Source: Ohtaekwangia koreensis
GTDB taxonomy: Bacteria > Bacteroidota > Bacteroidia > Cytophagales > Cyclobacteriaceae
Direction of reading: 5' to 3'
DNA length: 64,000 bases
Assembly (NCBI RefSeq): GCF_900167975.1
Contig: NZ_FUZU01000005.1
Span: 67,001-131,000, forward strand
Below the pieces are notes generated by a model. The model searched no databases. It was given only the letters and a program-made list of their open reading frames with translations, and had not been told where the DNA came from. The translations under genes were made by a program, and so were the position numbers. Shown here piece after piece: positions 9,566 to 18,591 of this stretch (position 1 is the first letter of the stretch; each line of letters begins with the position of its first letter).

Positions 9566-12500
9566 TTAGACATCTCCTTTGGAAATAGGATCAATCTCAA
9601 TACTGTTCTTACTCATCTTTTGTTGATACTCTTTTGGCGTAACGCCAAATTCAGCTCTGAAGCATTTTGAAAAGTAAGATAGATTTGAGAATCCTACTTC
9701 ATACATGATCTCCGAAATGTTACCTTCTTTATTGCCCAACAATAGCGAAGCTTTCTTGATCCTGTATTTACGAATGATATCGTTTGGTGAAAGTTGCGTA
9801 GTGGATTTCAGCTTGCGGTATAAATGCGTTGAGCTCATGCCTACTTCATCACTCAGCATCTCGACACTGAAGTCCGGATTCGAAATATTTACTTCAATGA
9901 TGTTCATCACTTTCCGTATGAACTTATCATCTACATTTTCACCCGTTGCTGTTGACGAAGGTTGTACGAGCAATTCATGTTTAAAATAATCTGCAAGTTC
10001 TTTCTTACGCTTTAGTAAATGATCAATATGCGCTTCCAGCAAGTCAACCTCAAAGGGCTTGGTAAGGTATATATCGGCTCCAATGGTAAGACCTTCGATC
10101 TGTTGTGAAGTCAAGCCTTTCGCCGTAAGTATAATAATGGAAATATGAGTCGTCTTGGGATTACTTTTTATTTTCTTACACATGGAAAGCCCATCCATCA
10201 CCGGCATCATAATATCGCTGACAATTATATCAGGCAAAAAATTGCTCGCTTTATTTAAACCATCCTCACCATTCAATGCCGTAACGAAATTATACTTCTC
10301 TTTCAGACTCACTTGAATAAATTCGATAATGTCCGGATTGTCTTCAATGATCAATACCAACGGTTTGCCCGATTCCAATCCATAACGATACGCTTTCGAA
10401 TCATCTTCTGCCACAGATGATTTAACAGCAACCAGCTTCACTTCCGAATGATCTGTAGATTCGAATGGGAAATGTTGTGATCCCAATGGCAGGACTAACG
10501 TAAAGCAAGCGCCTTTACCGACTGTACTTTCCACTTGTATTTCTCCATGGTGAAGCTTCGCGTATTCTGCTACCAGCGTAAGCCCTATACCAGAACCTGC
10601 TTCAAGTTTTTTGGCGGCATTCGTTTGGTAAAAGCGTTCGAAAATTTTAGAAAGTTCATCCGGAGCTATACCTATACCTGTATCCGTTACCTTTACTTCA
10701 ATCGCGCCTTTGGTATACGTATCGTTTTTTCCAAGGAGCTCTACGGTCAGATCAACTACGCCACTCTCCGGAGTAAATTTGAAAGCATTGGATAGTAGAT
10801 TGAAGAGTATCGTTTCTATTTTTTCAGTGTCTGCCCATACCAGGCATTCATCTACACCTGCGTGAAAAGTAAAATTGATTTCCTTGCGATTCGCTTTATC
10901 CGTAAAGAGAGAATACATCTCACGACAAAACTGTACAAGGTCAAACGAAGTAACTTTTAATTGCAGACTATCATTTTCAAGTTTTCGAAAGTCAAGGATC
11001 TGGTTAACGACACGCAGCAGACGTTGTGAATTCTTTTCTGCCAAAGTTAGCAGGCGTCTGTTATCATCCGGAAGATGGCCACGCTTTATTAATTCCTGTA
11101 TAGGAGGAAGAATGAGACTGATCGGTGTTCGCAGTTCATGCGAAATGTTCGCGAAGAATTGCTGTTTGGTTTGTACGATCTCTTCAGCATGTTCTTTTTC
11201 GATGCGCGTGATTTTTAACTCATTTCTTAAATGTAGTCGGGCGGAGTATGTTCGCAAGGCGACAATCGTAACTGTGATCAACAAGAATATATAGAGTGCA
11301 ATGAAACCCGTACTTAGAAACAAAGGAGGCTTCACCCGTATATGGATAGTTGCTACATGATCACTCCATATACCATAGTTATTTGTGCCTTTTACAGTAA
11401 GTGTATAGTCACCAGGCGACAGGTTAGAATATACGGCAAAGTTCTTCAGCCCTGAAACATAGTTCCAGTCATGATCGAATCCATCCAGTTTGTATGCATA
11501 TACATTGCTTGAAGGCTGCCAATAATGCAAGGATGAAAACTCAAAAGCAATGGAACGTTGCGCATACTCCAGTGTCAGTTCATTGGTAACGGAGATGTCT
11601 TTCTGAAGTAACACTTCGCCATCGATCGCTTCATCGGTAGTTATGATTTTATTGTTGATCTCCAAAGCGGTGATGTATATATTCGGCTCGAACACGTTCG
11701 GCTTTACACGTGGTGAAAGCGTAATATACCCATTGTCGCCACCGAAAATAATTTCACCTTCAGGTGTATTGGCAACGCAACCGTCAAAGAAATTTTTCAA
11801 CGGTATATCTTTATCCAAAGGAAATATTTCAAGTTGGTGATCCGGCACGGAAAACTTTAGAATGAAATTACTGGCAGCACACCAGATGTTTCCTTCTGCG
11901 TCTTCCGTAATGCTGGCAAGCGTAATTTCATTTCCGGTAGTCACAGGATAAAATATAGCCGAATCGGTTTGTGGTTTATATTCAATCAATCCATTAGTAA
12001 CACCGGCCCACAAACTTCCTCTTCGTGAAAAGTATAGGCAGGCTATATCTTTTTTTTGAGATATAGAATTGAAAGCCTGAATGCTTGTGCTTTTATGCGA
12101 TTGCAGATCAATACGAAATAACTCTGCATAATGCGAGGCCCAGAGCGCATTGGCTCCACTTACATTTTTAGGTGACCCAAAATCACCGGCCAGTTCAAAA
12201 TGTATGGAAGATATCTCCTGAAAATTTCCGACTACTTTGAATAGCCCACCTTCCCATGCACTAACCCAGAACGAGCCGTCTGTACCTTTGGTAAAGCGCG
12301 CTATATAATTAGAGGTAAGTCCGTTGGTGGCATTCGCGCTGATAGCGTGCATTTTCTGTTTGGCTTCATCCCAGATATTTATACCTCCTGCAGTACCAAT
12401 CCAGATGCGCCCATAGTCATCCTCTTCCAGCGCAAATGTATTGTTGAGTTGGATGCGATTATTTTCGGGAGCACCGGTCTCAAATACCTGACGCGTTTTT

Positions 12501-13660
12501 TTTACCGGGTCAAAGCGGATTACTCCATGGAGTGTAGCAAGCCAGAGAATTCCTTTGCGTGTAACCAGCACAGCCTTTACCTGGTTGCCTATTGTTTGAT
12601 TGTTGATCGGGTAAGATACTTCGTGATAGGTATAAAAATTTCTGAACTTGTTAAGCCTGCTTAATCCATTGGAGGTAACAAACCAGATAACACCGCCAGT
12701 GTCTTCAAAGATCTGCCAGATCACATTGTTCGCTATAGAATACGACAATTGCGGATTGTGGAAATATACTGTATTGTTTTTCGAAGCAGGATTAAAAACA
12801 TTTAGTCCAAAGTCGGTGCCGAGCCACAGATTCCCATTCCCATCCGGATATATACATTTGATAACTTCGTTGCTAAACGGTATAGTCTTCTCGGTAAAGT
12901 TCTCAAAAGTATGGGTATAGGTGTTAAAAAGACAAAGGCCTGTTTCGGTTCCAATCCATAGTAATGAATCTGATGACGGCGAAGCAGGTTTGATATCGCC
13001 GCAAATCAGGTTGTTCTTCAACGAAGGTTTATAGCTTCCTTTCAGGTCGAAAGTAGTAAATGTATTCTTCCCTTTGGCAAGCTTGTTAAGTTTGTCATAC
13101 GTACCAACCCACAGGTTCCCACGCGAATCTTCAAAGATCGAGCGGATGGTATTGTGACTAAGGTGATTGTTGCGCGCTGTATATAGTATATATTTTCCGT
13201 CTGCCAAGGTATACTGTACGAGCCCGGTGGCTGTACCGATCCAGAGTTTCCCATTCGTACCTTTATATAATGTGCGCACTACTACATTTTTTCCAAGATC
13301 AATACGCGTCACTTCGAAAGTAGTCGTATTGATTTTGCAGAGTCCCTTCCAGGTGCCTACCCATAGATAATCACCAATCACCAGCAGTGAGCTCACCTCG
13401 TTGGCGGATAGGGTGTTCGTTGCCTCTCCTTTTTTAAAAGTGATAAACCGATATCCATCATAGCGGCAAAGTCCATTGGAGGTGCCGATCCACATAAAAT
13501 TATTTTTATCCTGGGCTACCCAGCTGATGATGTTGGATGGAAGTCCGTCACGCATGGAGAGCGTGGAAAAGAAAGGTGAATCCGCAAAAGCGACCGTAAC
13601 TACGGTTGTGATCAGGAGCAGGAAACTGATTGAAAATCTTTTAATAGAGGAGCCTGTCAT
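9566..13660 (-). CDS. Hybrid two-component system (HTCS) regulator of the galactan locus
   Basis: 1364 residues with the same architecture as the HTCS at 5296 and ending tail-to-tail with it: signal peptide ending near AFADSP, double propeller with LWIGT/LWVGT repeats, Y_Y_Y domain, one membrane helix, kinase H-box NISHELRTP (His841), HATPase motifs, receiver with EDNPD and phospho-Asp1149 in SDIMMPVMDG, then an AraC-type HTH ending FGVTPKEYQQKM. It is divergent from susC at 13890, which is a common HTCS/PUL arrangement. The shared 229-base intergenic region has a 21-bp-period direct repeat suited to a two-HTH AraC domain. The likely ligand is a beta-1,4-galacto-oligosaccharide, inferred from the GH53 genes. 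Confidence 0.94.
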   Translation of the reverse strand: MTGSSIKRFSISFLLLITTVVTVAFADSPFFSTLSMRDGLPSNIISWVAQDKNNFMWIGTSNGLCRYDGYRFITFKKGEATNTLSANEVSSLLVIGDYLWVGTWKGLCKINTTTFEVTRIDLGKNVVVRTLYKGTNGKLWIGTATGLVQYTLADGKYILYTARNNHLSHNTIRSIFEDSRGNLWVGTYDKLNKLAKGKNTFTTFDLKGSYKPSLKNNLICGDIKPASPSSDSLLWIGTETGLCLFNTYTHTFENFTEKTIPFSNEVIKCIYPDGNGNLWLGTDFGLNVFNPASKNNTVYFHNPQLSYSIANNVIWQIFEDTGGVIWFVTSNGLSRLNKFRNFYTYHEVSYPINNQTIGNQVKAVLVTRKGILWLATLHGVIRFDPVKKTRQVFETGAPENNRIQLNNTFALEEDDYGRIWIGTAGGINIWDEAKQKMHAISANATNGLTSNYIARFTKGTDGSFWVSAWEGGLFKVVGNFQEISSIHFELAGDFGSPKNVSGANALWASHYAELFRIDLQSHKSTSIQAFNSISQKKDIACLYFSRRGSLWAGVTNGLIEYKPQTDSAIFYPVTTGNEITLASITEDAEGNIWCAASNFILKFSVPDHQLEIFPLDKDIPLKNFFDGCVANTPEGEIIFGGDNGYITLSPRVKPNVFEPNIYITALEINNKIITTDEAIDGEVLLQKDISVTNELTLEYAQRSIAFEFSSLHYWQPSSNVYAYKLDGFDHDWNYVSGLKNFAVYSNLSPGDYTLTVKGTNNYGIWSDHVATIHIRVKPPLFLSTGFIALYIFLLITVTIVALRTYSARLHLRNELKITRIEKEHAEEIVQTKQQFFANISHELRTPISLILPPIQELIKRGHLPDDNRRLLTLAEKNSQRLLRVVNQILDFRKLENDSLQLKVTSFDLVQFCREMYSLFTDKANRKEINFTFHAGVDECLVWADTEKIETILFNLLSNAFKFTPESGVVDLTVELLGKNDTYTKGAIEVKVTDTGIGIAPDELSKIFERFYQTNAAKKLEAGSGIGLTLVAEYAKLHHGEIQVESTVGKGACFTLVLPLGSQHFPFESTDHSEVKLVAVKSSVAEDDSKAYRYGLESGKPLVLIIEDNPDIIEFIQVSLKEKYNFVTALNGEDGLNKASNFLPDIIVSDIMMPVMDGLSMCKKIKSNPKTTHISIIILTAKGLTSQQIEGLTIGADIYLTKPFEVDLLEAHIDHLLKRKKELADYFKHELLVQPSSTATGENVDDKFIRKVMNIIEVNISNPDFSVEMLSDEVGMSSTHLYRKLKSTTQLSPNDIIRKYRIKKASLLLGNKEGNISEIMYEVGFSNLSYFSKCFRAEFGVTPKEYQQKMSKNSIEIDPISKGDV

Positions 13661-13834
13661 ACGGCAAAGTTCTTTCTCGCGAAATGAAGTACGCTACATT
13701 TTAAGTGGGATGCAATCGTTTTTTGCGCGCCCGCTTGCACGCTGTTGCGGATGACTGAAAATTCATGCAAAAAGAAGGATTATAACTTCCAGTGGTTGGT
13801 TTTTTGTCGATTCCTGTAAGATTTGTGTCAAGCC

Positions 13835-13869
13835 TTGCAATCGTTTGAATATACATTGCAATCGGTTGA
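13835..13869 (+). promoter_or_regulatory. Direct repeat upstream of susC, candidate HTCS operator
   Basis: TTGCAATCGTTTGA at 13835-13848 and TTGCAATCGGTTGA at 13856-13869 match at 13 of 14 positions and start 21 bases apart, two helical turns. A third core, TGCAATCGTT, lies at 13711-13720 in the same orientation. AraC-type regulators carry two HTH motifs and typically bind direct repeats about 21 bp apart. The repeat ends 20 bases before the susC ATG, close for an activator site, so the exact transcription start is uncertain. Confidence 0.6.
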
Positions 13870-13889
13870 GAAAATTAAACCATCTACGT

Positions 13890-16800
13890 ATGAGCAGAAA
13901 ATTACTCTTTACAATTACAATGCTGATAACGGCCTGTTATAGCCTTCAGGCACAGCAAAAGGTTATCAACGGAAAGGTTACAGACGAGAACGGGAGTGAG
14001 CTTCCGGGTGTAAATGTTCTTCTGAAGGGGACGAGCCTCGGCACCGTAACGGATCAGACAGGATCGTACTCTTTGAGTGTTCCCGAAACGGAAAATACTT
14101 CAGGTATATTGACCTTCTCTTTTATAGGATACTTGTCAGAAGAAATCGCGATCAACAACCAGACAGCGATTAACATCCAATTGATGCCAGACATTCAAAC
14201 ATTGAGTGAAGTGGTTGTAGTCGGGTACGGAACACAACGCAGAGAAGATATTTCAGGGGCAGTGTCTTCTGTTAAAGCAGCCGACCTTCCACAGGTTGCT
14301 AACACTTCGATCGATAATTTATTACAAGGCCGTGCTGCGGGTCTTAACCTCACACAACGCAGTGCGCAACCGGGCGGTGGACTCACCGTGAATATACGCG
14401 GTGCTATATCTCCGAATGGTAACAATACTCCGCTATATGTTATTGATGGCGTGCCGGTATTAAACAATGGTACTTCCGAACCTTCGCTCACGGATAGCGA
14501 TCTTGGGTACTACGGTGGTATAGATCGTAATCCGCTCAGCAGTATCAACCCTTCTGATATCGAGTCCATTGATATTTTGAAAGATGCCAGTGCTACCGCT
14601 ATATATGGATCTGCGGCCGCAAATGGTGTAGTACTCATCACAACCAAACGCGGAAAGGCAGGTGCTGTAACCACCGAGTATCGCGGAAGCTATACTATAC
14701 AATCGCCCAAAGACTATTACAACCTGATGAACGCAACGGAGTTCATGCAACAGCAGAACCGTTTGGCGGGAGATAAATATCTATACGACAATGGAATTGC
14801 TCCCTATGGAAATACAGATCCGTCTTCAGTAGGAGCATTCGTTCCGAAATTTACGAACGAGCAAATTCAACAGGCCGGTGTTGGTACCGACTGGCTCGAT
14901 AAAGTAATGCGCAACGGAAGTATACAGGAACATAATATATCTCTTTCCGGTGGAACGGATAAGGCTAAATTATATACTTCGTTCAACTACTATAACAACA
15001 AAGCGATTTTAGAGAATTCGGATTTCGTGCGCTATACCGGCAGAATAAACCTGGAACAGAAACTTGGTGGCCGCGTTAAGTTCGGACTGAATCTTACATT
15101 AAGCCAGATCAACAATAAGAATGCATCGTCAGGGGCAAATGCCGGGGGTGTGGAAAAGTATAATATGCTGCAATCTGCATACGCGTATTCACCAACGGTA
15201 GGAGTATACGATAATAACGGAAACTATACAAAGACTTTTGATCCACTGATCACGAATCCTGTGGCATTTCTGAGTATAAAAGACAAAACACGTACAAGCC
15301 GTATCATTGCATCGCCTACATTGGAGATTAAGGTAACAGATGCCTTGAAAGCGAATGTTGTAGTCGGTATAGACAAACAATCATCAACGCGTAACTTCTA
15401 TTTACCACGTGCTGTACAAAATGCGCAGCTTCCACAAGGTATGGCGCAGTTAGGTTCCGGTAGTCTGGATAATTATACCACGGAAGCATACCTCACATAC
15501 GATAAGAAAGTTGGTCTCGGAAACCTTTCATTGGTGGCCGGTGCCGGATACTATAATAGTATACAGGAGTCGTTCAGCCTCCAGGCCGTTGATTTCTTTA
15601 CCGATGCGCTGGACTATAATAACATTGGTATAGGTGCCAATAAAGACAAGGCAATTATGAGTTCATACCGCTCTCCGAATGCTACAAAGATATCACAGTT
15701 CTTCCGGGCTAATTACTCACTGCTCGATAAGTATATCATTACGTTTACCGGAAGACGTGATGGATCGAGTACATTTCCAAAAGACAAATACGGATTCTTC
15801 CCGGGTATATCTGCAGCATGGCGCCTCAATCAGGAAGATTTCCTGAAGAGCTCTCCGCTGATTTCTGATTTGAAACTCCGTGCAGGTTATGGTACTGTAG
15901 GGAACGATCGTATCTCTCCAACCAACGCACTGGATCTTTATGAATCCGGATTTTATTACCTCATAGGCAATACATACTATAATGGTGTTACCCTTGCGCA
16001 GGTAGGAAATCAAAACCTGACCTGGGAAACGGATGTGATGATTAACGTAGGTATTGACTTTGGCTTGTGGAGTGATCGCATCAGCGGATCATTGGAAATA
16101 TACCAACGCACGGCAAAGGATCTGCTCGACTTCAATAAACTCCCTTCCAATAATGCTGACGGACAAGTGGCAGCCAACGTAGGATCTACACGCAGTCGTG
16201 GTTTCGAACTTTCCGTTACTTCCCGTAACATCGACAACGGCTCGCTTCGCTGGTCTACCACACTGAATCTTTCAACCTTCAAGAGCTATTGGGTGGAGCG
16301 CAATCCGCAAGTAGCATTGCCTGAATATATAGGAGCGAATGATCCCATCAATGCAGTATATGGCTGGAGAACGGATGGTATCATCACCAGCACAGCAGAT
16401 GTACCCGACTATATGGCCGGTGCAAAACCTGGTAACATCAAGTATATAGATGACAATGGCGATGGTGAACTAAACAGTGAGGATGTAGTGCTCCTCGGTA
16501 ACACGAGCCCAAAATGGAATATCGGTTTTGGTAATACAGTGTCCTACAAGAATTTTGATTTGAATTTTTTCTTCTATGGATTCCTGGGACAATCTGCATT
16601 TAATAACTATTCAGGTTTCTATGATCCGCTGCGTATCGCAAACAGCAATTCACAAAATACACTGACGGATGTAACGAATATCTGGACTGCTGAAAATCCA
16701 ACCGGAACATTGCCCGGTGTTGCAAGCAATCCGTATAGTGGCAACAATCCTACAGGCACGCATGACTTCTATTTAGAGAAAGCAAGCTTTGTGCGGTTGA

Positions 16801-16997
16801 AGAATATTACCCTCGGATATCGCTTGCCGGACCAACTGTGGGGTAGCAAGAAATTCATTCAGTCTGCCCGTATCTTTTTAGATGTACAAAACCTGGCGGT
16901 CTTCTCTAACTATAAAGGATACGACCCGGAGTATACGGAAGTTAATCCGTATCCACAGGCATTGTCCACAACCTTTGGTGTTAATCTTAAATTCTAA
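13890..16997 (+). CDS. SusC/RagA-family TonB-dependent outer-membrane oligosaccharide transporter
   Basis: About 1035 residues from ATG 13890. This start is chosen because it begins the clean signal peptide MSRKLLFTITML...LQAQ; an upstream TTG at 13845 adds 15 residues that do not fit and lies in the repeat. It has the N-terminal carboxypeptidase-D-like domain (VINGKVTDENGSELPGVNV), the SusC signature VVVVGYGTQRREDISGAV that includes the TonB box region, the plug with DILKDASATAIYGSAAANGVV, and a barrel ending FGVNLKF. It imports oligosaccharides across the outer membrane using TonB energy, with SusD as lid. The stop is one base before the susD start, so translation is probably coupled. Confidence 0.95.
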   Translation: MSRKLLFTITMLITACYSLQAQQKVINGKVTDENGSELPGVNVLLKGTSLGTVTDQTGSYSLSVPETENTSGILTFSFIGYLSEEIAINNQTAINIQLMPDIQTLSEVVVVGYGTQRREDISGAVSSVKAADLPQVANTSIDNLLQGRAAGLNLTQRSAQPGGGLTVNIRGAISPNGNNTPLYVIDGVPVLNNGTSEPSLTDSDLGYYGGIDRNPLSSINPSDIESIDILKDASATAIYGSAAANGVVLITTKRGKAGAVTTEYRGSYTIQSPKDYYNLMNATEFMQQQNRLAGDKYLYDNGIAPYGNTDPSSVGAFVPKFTNEQIQQAGVGTDWLDKVMRNGSIQEHNISLSGGTDKAKLYTSFNYYNNKAILENSDFVRYTGRINLEQKLGGRVKFGLNLTLSQINNKNASSGANAGGVEKYNMLQSAYAYSPTVGVYDNNGNYTKTFDPLITNPVAFLSIKDKTRTSRIIASPTLEIKVTDALKANVVVGIDKQSSTRNFYLPRAVQNAQLPQGMAQLGSGSLDNYTTEAYLTYDKKVGLGNLSLVAGAGYYNSIQESFSLQAVDFFTDALDYNNIGIGANKDKAIMSSYRSPNATKISQFFRANYSLLDKYIITFTGRRDGSSTFPKDKYGFFPGISAAWRLNQEDFLKSSPLISDLKLRAGYGTVGNDRISPTNALDLYESGFYYLIGNTYYNGVTLAQVGNQNLTWETDVMINVGIDFGLWSDRISGSLEIYQRTAKDLLDFNKLPSNNADGQVAANVGSTRSRGFELSVTSRNIDNGSLRWSTTLNLSTFKSYWVERNPQVALPEYIGANDPINAVYGWRTDGIITSTADVPDYMAGAKPGNIKYIDDNGDGELNSEDVVLLGNTSPKWNIGFGNTVSYKNFDLNFFFYGFLGQSAFNNYSGFYDPLRIANSNSQNTLTDVTNIWTAENPTGTLPGVASNPYSGNNPTGTHDFYLEKASFVRLKNITLGYRLPDQLWGSKKFIQSARIFLDVQNLAVFSNYKGYDPEYTEVNPYPQALSTTFGVNLKF

Positions 16998-16998
16998 A

Positions 16999-18510
16999 AT
17001 GAACGTACGTATGAAAAATATTCATCGATATAGTAAGCAATCTGTGATGCGTACACTGGTGGTGATGGCCGTGTTGCTGATCCCCCTGGCAAGTTGTGAT
17101 GATGCGCTGGAGACGAAAGTATATACCCAGGTGAGTCCTGAGAACTTCTTTAAAACAGAAGCTGATTTCAATGTTGCAGTGGTAGCCCTGTATAGCCCGT
17201 TCTCTACGAACTGGGGCATGGCCGATCCGGGCGACAATACGTGGTATAATTCACTGTATAATGCTGATAACAAAACCTACCTGATGCGCAGCATCCTGAC
17301 CACAGACGAAATGTTGAATGGCTGGGATCCGAACCTGGAGAATTTTACGTTTGGTCCTTCTACGTGGTCGGGTGGTAATGAAACGGTATACTATAAAATA
17401 CGTTTTGTTGCGCGGGCTACAGATGTTATCAACAAGATCAGCAATGCGACCGATGTTAGTGAATCCATCCGCAATAAATATGTAGCAGAAGCGAAAGTGC
17501 TGCGCGCCTGGCTCATGTATATACTATACGATTTCTTTGGCCCGGTAAACGTGAAGCTTGATCCGGCTACTTTAAATGATACTGAAATTCTTCCTCGTTT
17601 GAGCGATGAAGTATACACGGCACAAATGGAGACCGATCTGACAGAAGCAATTCCTTTTCTCGCAGAGAAATACAATGGAAATACAACCGAGTGGGGGAGA
17701 GTCTCGCAAGGTGTAGCGCGCATGGTATTGCTAAAGCTATATATGCATACAAAGCAATGGTCCAAAGCTGAGGCGATCGGAAAAGAAATTTTGAGTATGG
17801 GGTATGCACTCGAAGATAACTATGCGGATGTTTTTACAAAGAAAGGTAACAATGAGTTGATCTACGCGGTACCCTCAAGCGATGCAACGCCAAACTACTA
17901 TATACAAGAAGTTCTTCCTTCGGATTTCCGTCAGGCGGGAAACATCACACGTAAAGCAGGAGGATGGAGTGGCTATAATATGCCGTGGAGTTTCTACGAT
18001 AAATTCGAAGCAGATGATGAGCGCAAAACTGCAATCATCGATGCGTATACTGCGGACTGGGGCGAAGTAGACCGCACGGATACCTGGTGGAAAGGTCCGC
18101 TACCATTGAAATATACTTCTTTCACAGGCGATGGTCCCGGGTATGCAATCGATATGGTTGTATTCCGTCTCGCGGAAGTATATCTGTCGGTGGCAGAAGC
18201 GATCAATGAACAACGCGGTCCTGCGGAAGCATATACGTATGTGAACGAAGTGCGCAGACGCAGCGGTGTTGCCGACTTCGAAGATATGACGGAAGATGAA
18301 TTCCGTGATGCAATTCTTGATGAGCGCGGCCGTGAACTATTTGCGGAAGGTGTTCGCAGACAAGACTTGATCCGTCATGGTAAATTTATATCGGGTGCTA
18401 TAGCGCGTGGTAAGGATGCCAAGCCGCACCAGGTTCTGTTTCCGATTCCGAGTGCCGTGATTATCGAAGGCAGGGGCATCATCGAACAAAACGATGGCTA
18501 TACCAACTAA
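16999..18510 (+). CDS. SusD/RagB-family glycan-binding lipoprotein
   Basis: 503 residues from ATG 16999; ATG 17011 is an alternative. Signal peptide with lipobox LASC (Cys about 33) followed by DDALETK. SusD features include SPENFFKTEADFNVAVVALY at the start of the mature protein, the TPR-like region with LRAWLMYILYDFFGPVN and GVARMVLLKLYM, and the C-terminal VFRLAEVYLSVAEAINEQRG ... ILDERGRELFAEGVRRQDLIR and LFPIPSAV. It works as the surface lid and binding partner of the SusC encoded immediately upstream, with only one base between the genes. Bound ligand is presumably galactan fragments. Confidence 0.95.
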   Translation: MNVRMKNIHRYSKQSVMRTLVVMAVLLIPLASCDDALETKVYTQVSPENFFKTEADFNVAVVALYSPFSTNWGMADPGDNTWYNSLYNADNKTYLMRSILTTDEMLNGWDPNLENFTFGPSTWSGGNETVYYKIRFVARATDVINKISNATDVSESIRNKYVAEAKVLRAWLMYILYDFFGPVNVKLDPATLNDTEILPRLSDEVYTAQMETDLTEAIPFLAEKYNGNTTEWGRVSQGVARMVLLKLYMHTKQWSKAEAIGKEILSMGYALEDNYADVFTKKGNNELIYAVPSSDATPNYYIQEVLPSDFRQAGNITRKAGGWSGYNMPWSFYDKFEADDERKTAIIDAYTADWGEVDRTDTWWKGPLPLKYTSFTGDGPGYAIDMVVFRLAEVYLSVAEAINEQRGPAEAYTYVNEVRRRSGVADFEDMTEDEFRDAILDERGRELFAEGVRRQDLIRHGKFISGAIARGKDAKPHQVLFPIPSAVIIEGRGIIEQNDGYTN

Positions 18511-18519
18511 TTAATTCCT

Positions 18520-18554
18520 GATGATACATGAATCGCGCAGGTTCATGTATCATC
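18520..18554 (+). terminator. Strong hairpin between susD and the enzyme genes
   Basis: Perfect 13-bp arms, gatgatacatgaa at 18520-18532 and ttcatgtatcatc at 18542-18554, with a 9-nt loop, beginning 10 bases after the susD stop. There is no T tract after it. It most likely stabilises the upstream susCD message or partly attenuates read-through to the GH53 genes, giving more transporter than enzyme. Confidence 0.6.
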
Positions 18555-18591
18555 GACCTTAATCATGATTTAAACCTCAAATCAACAAACC

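Noticed and set aside
13845-13889. TTG start extending SusC by 15 residues
   Set aside because: The added residues precede a complete signal peptide at ATG 13890 and overlap the direct repeat.
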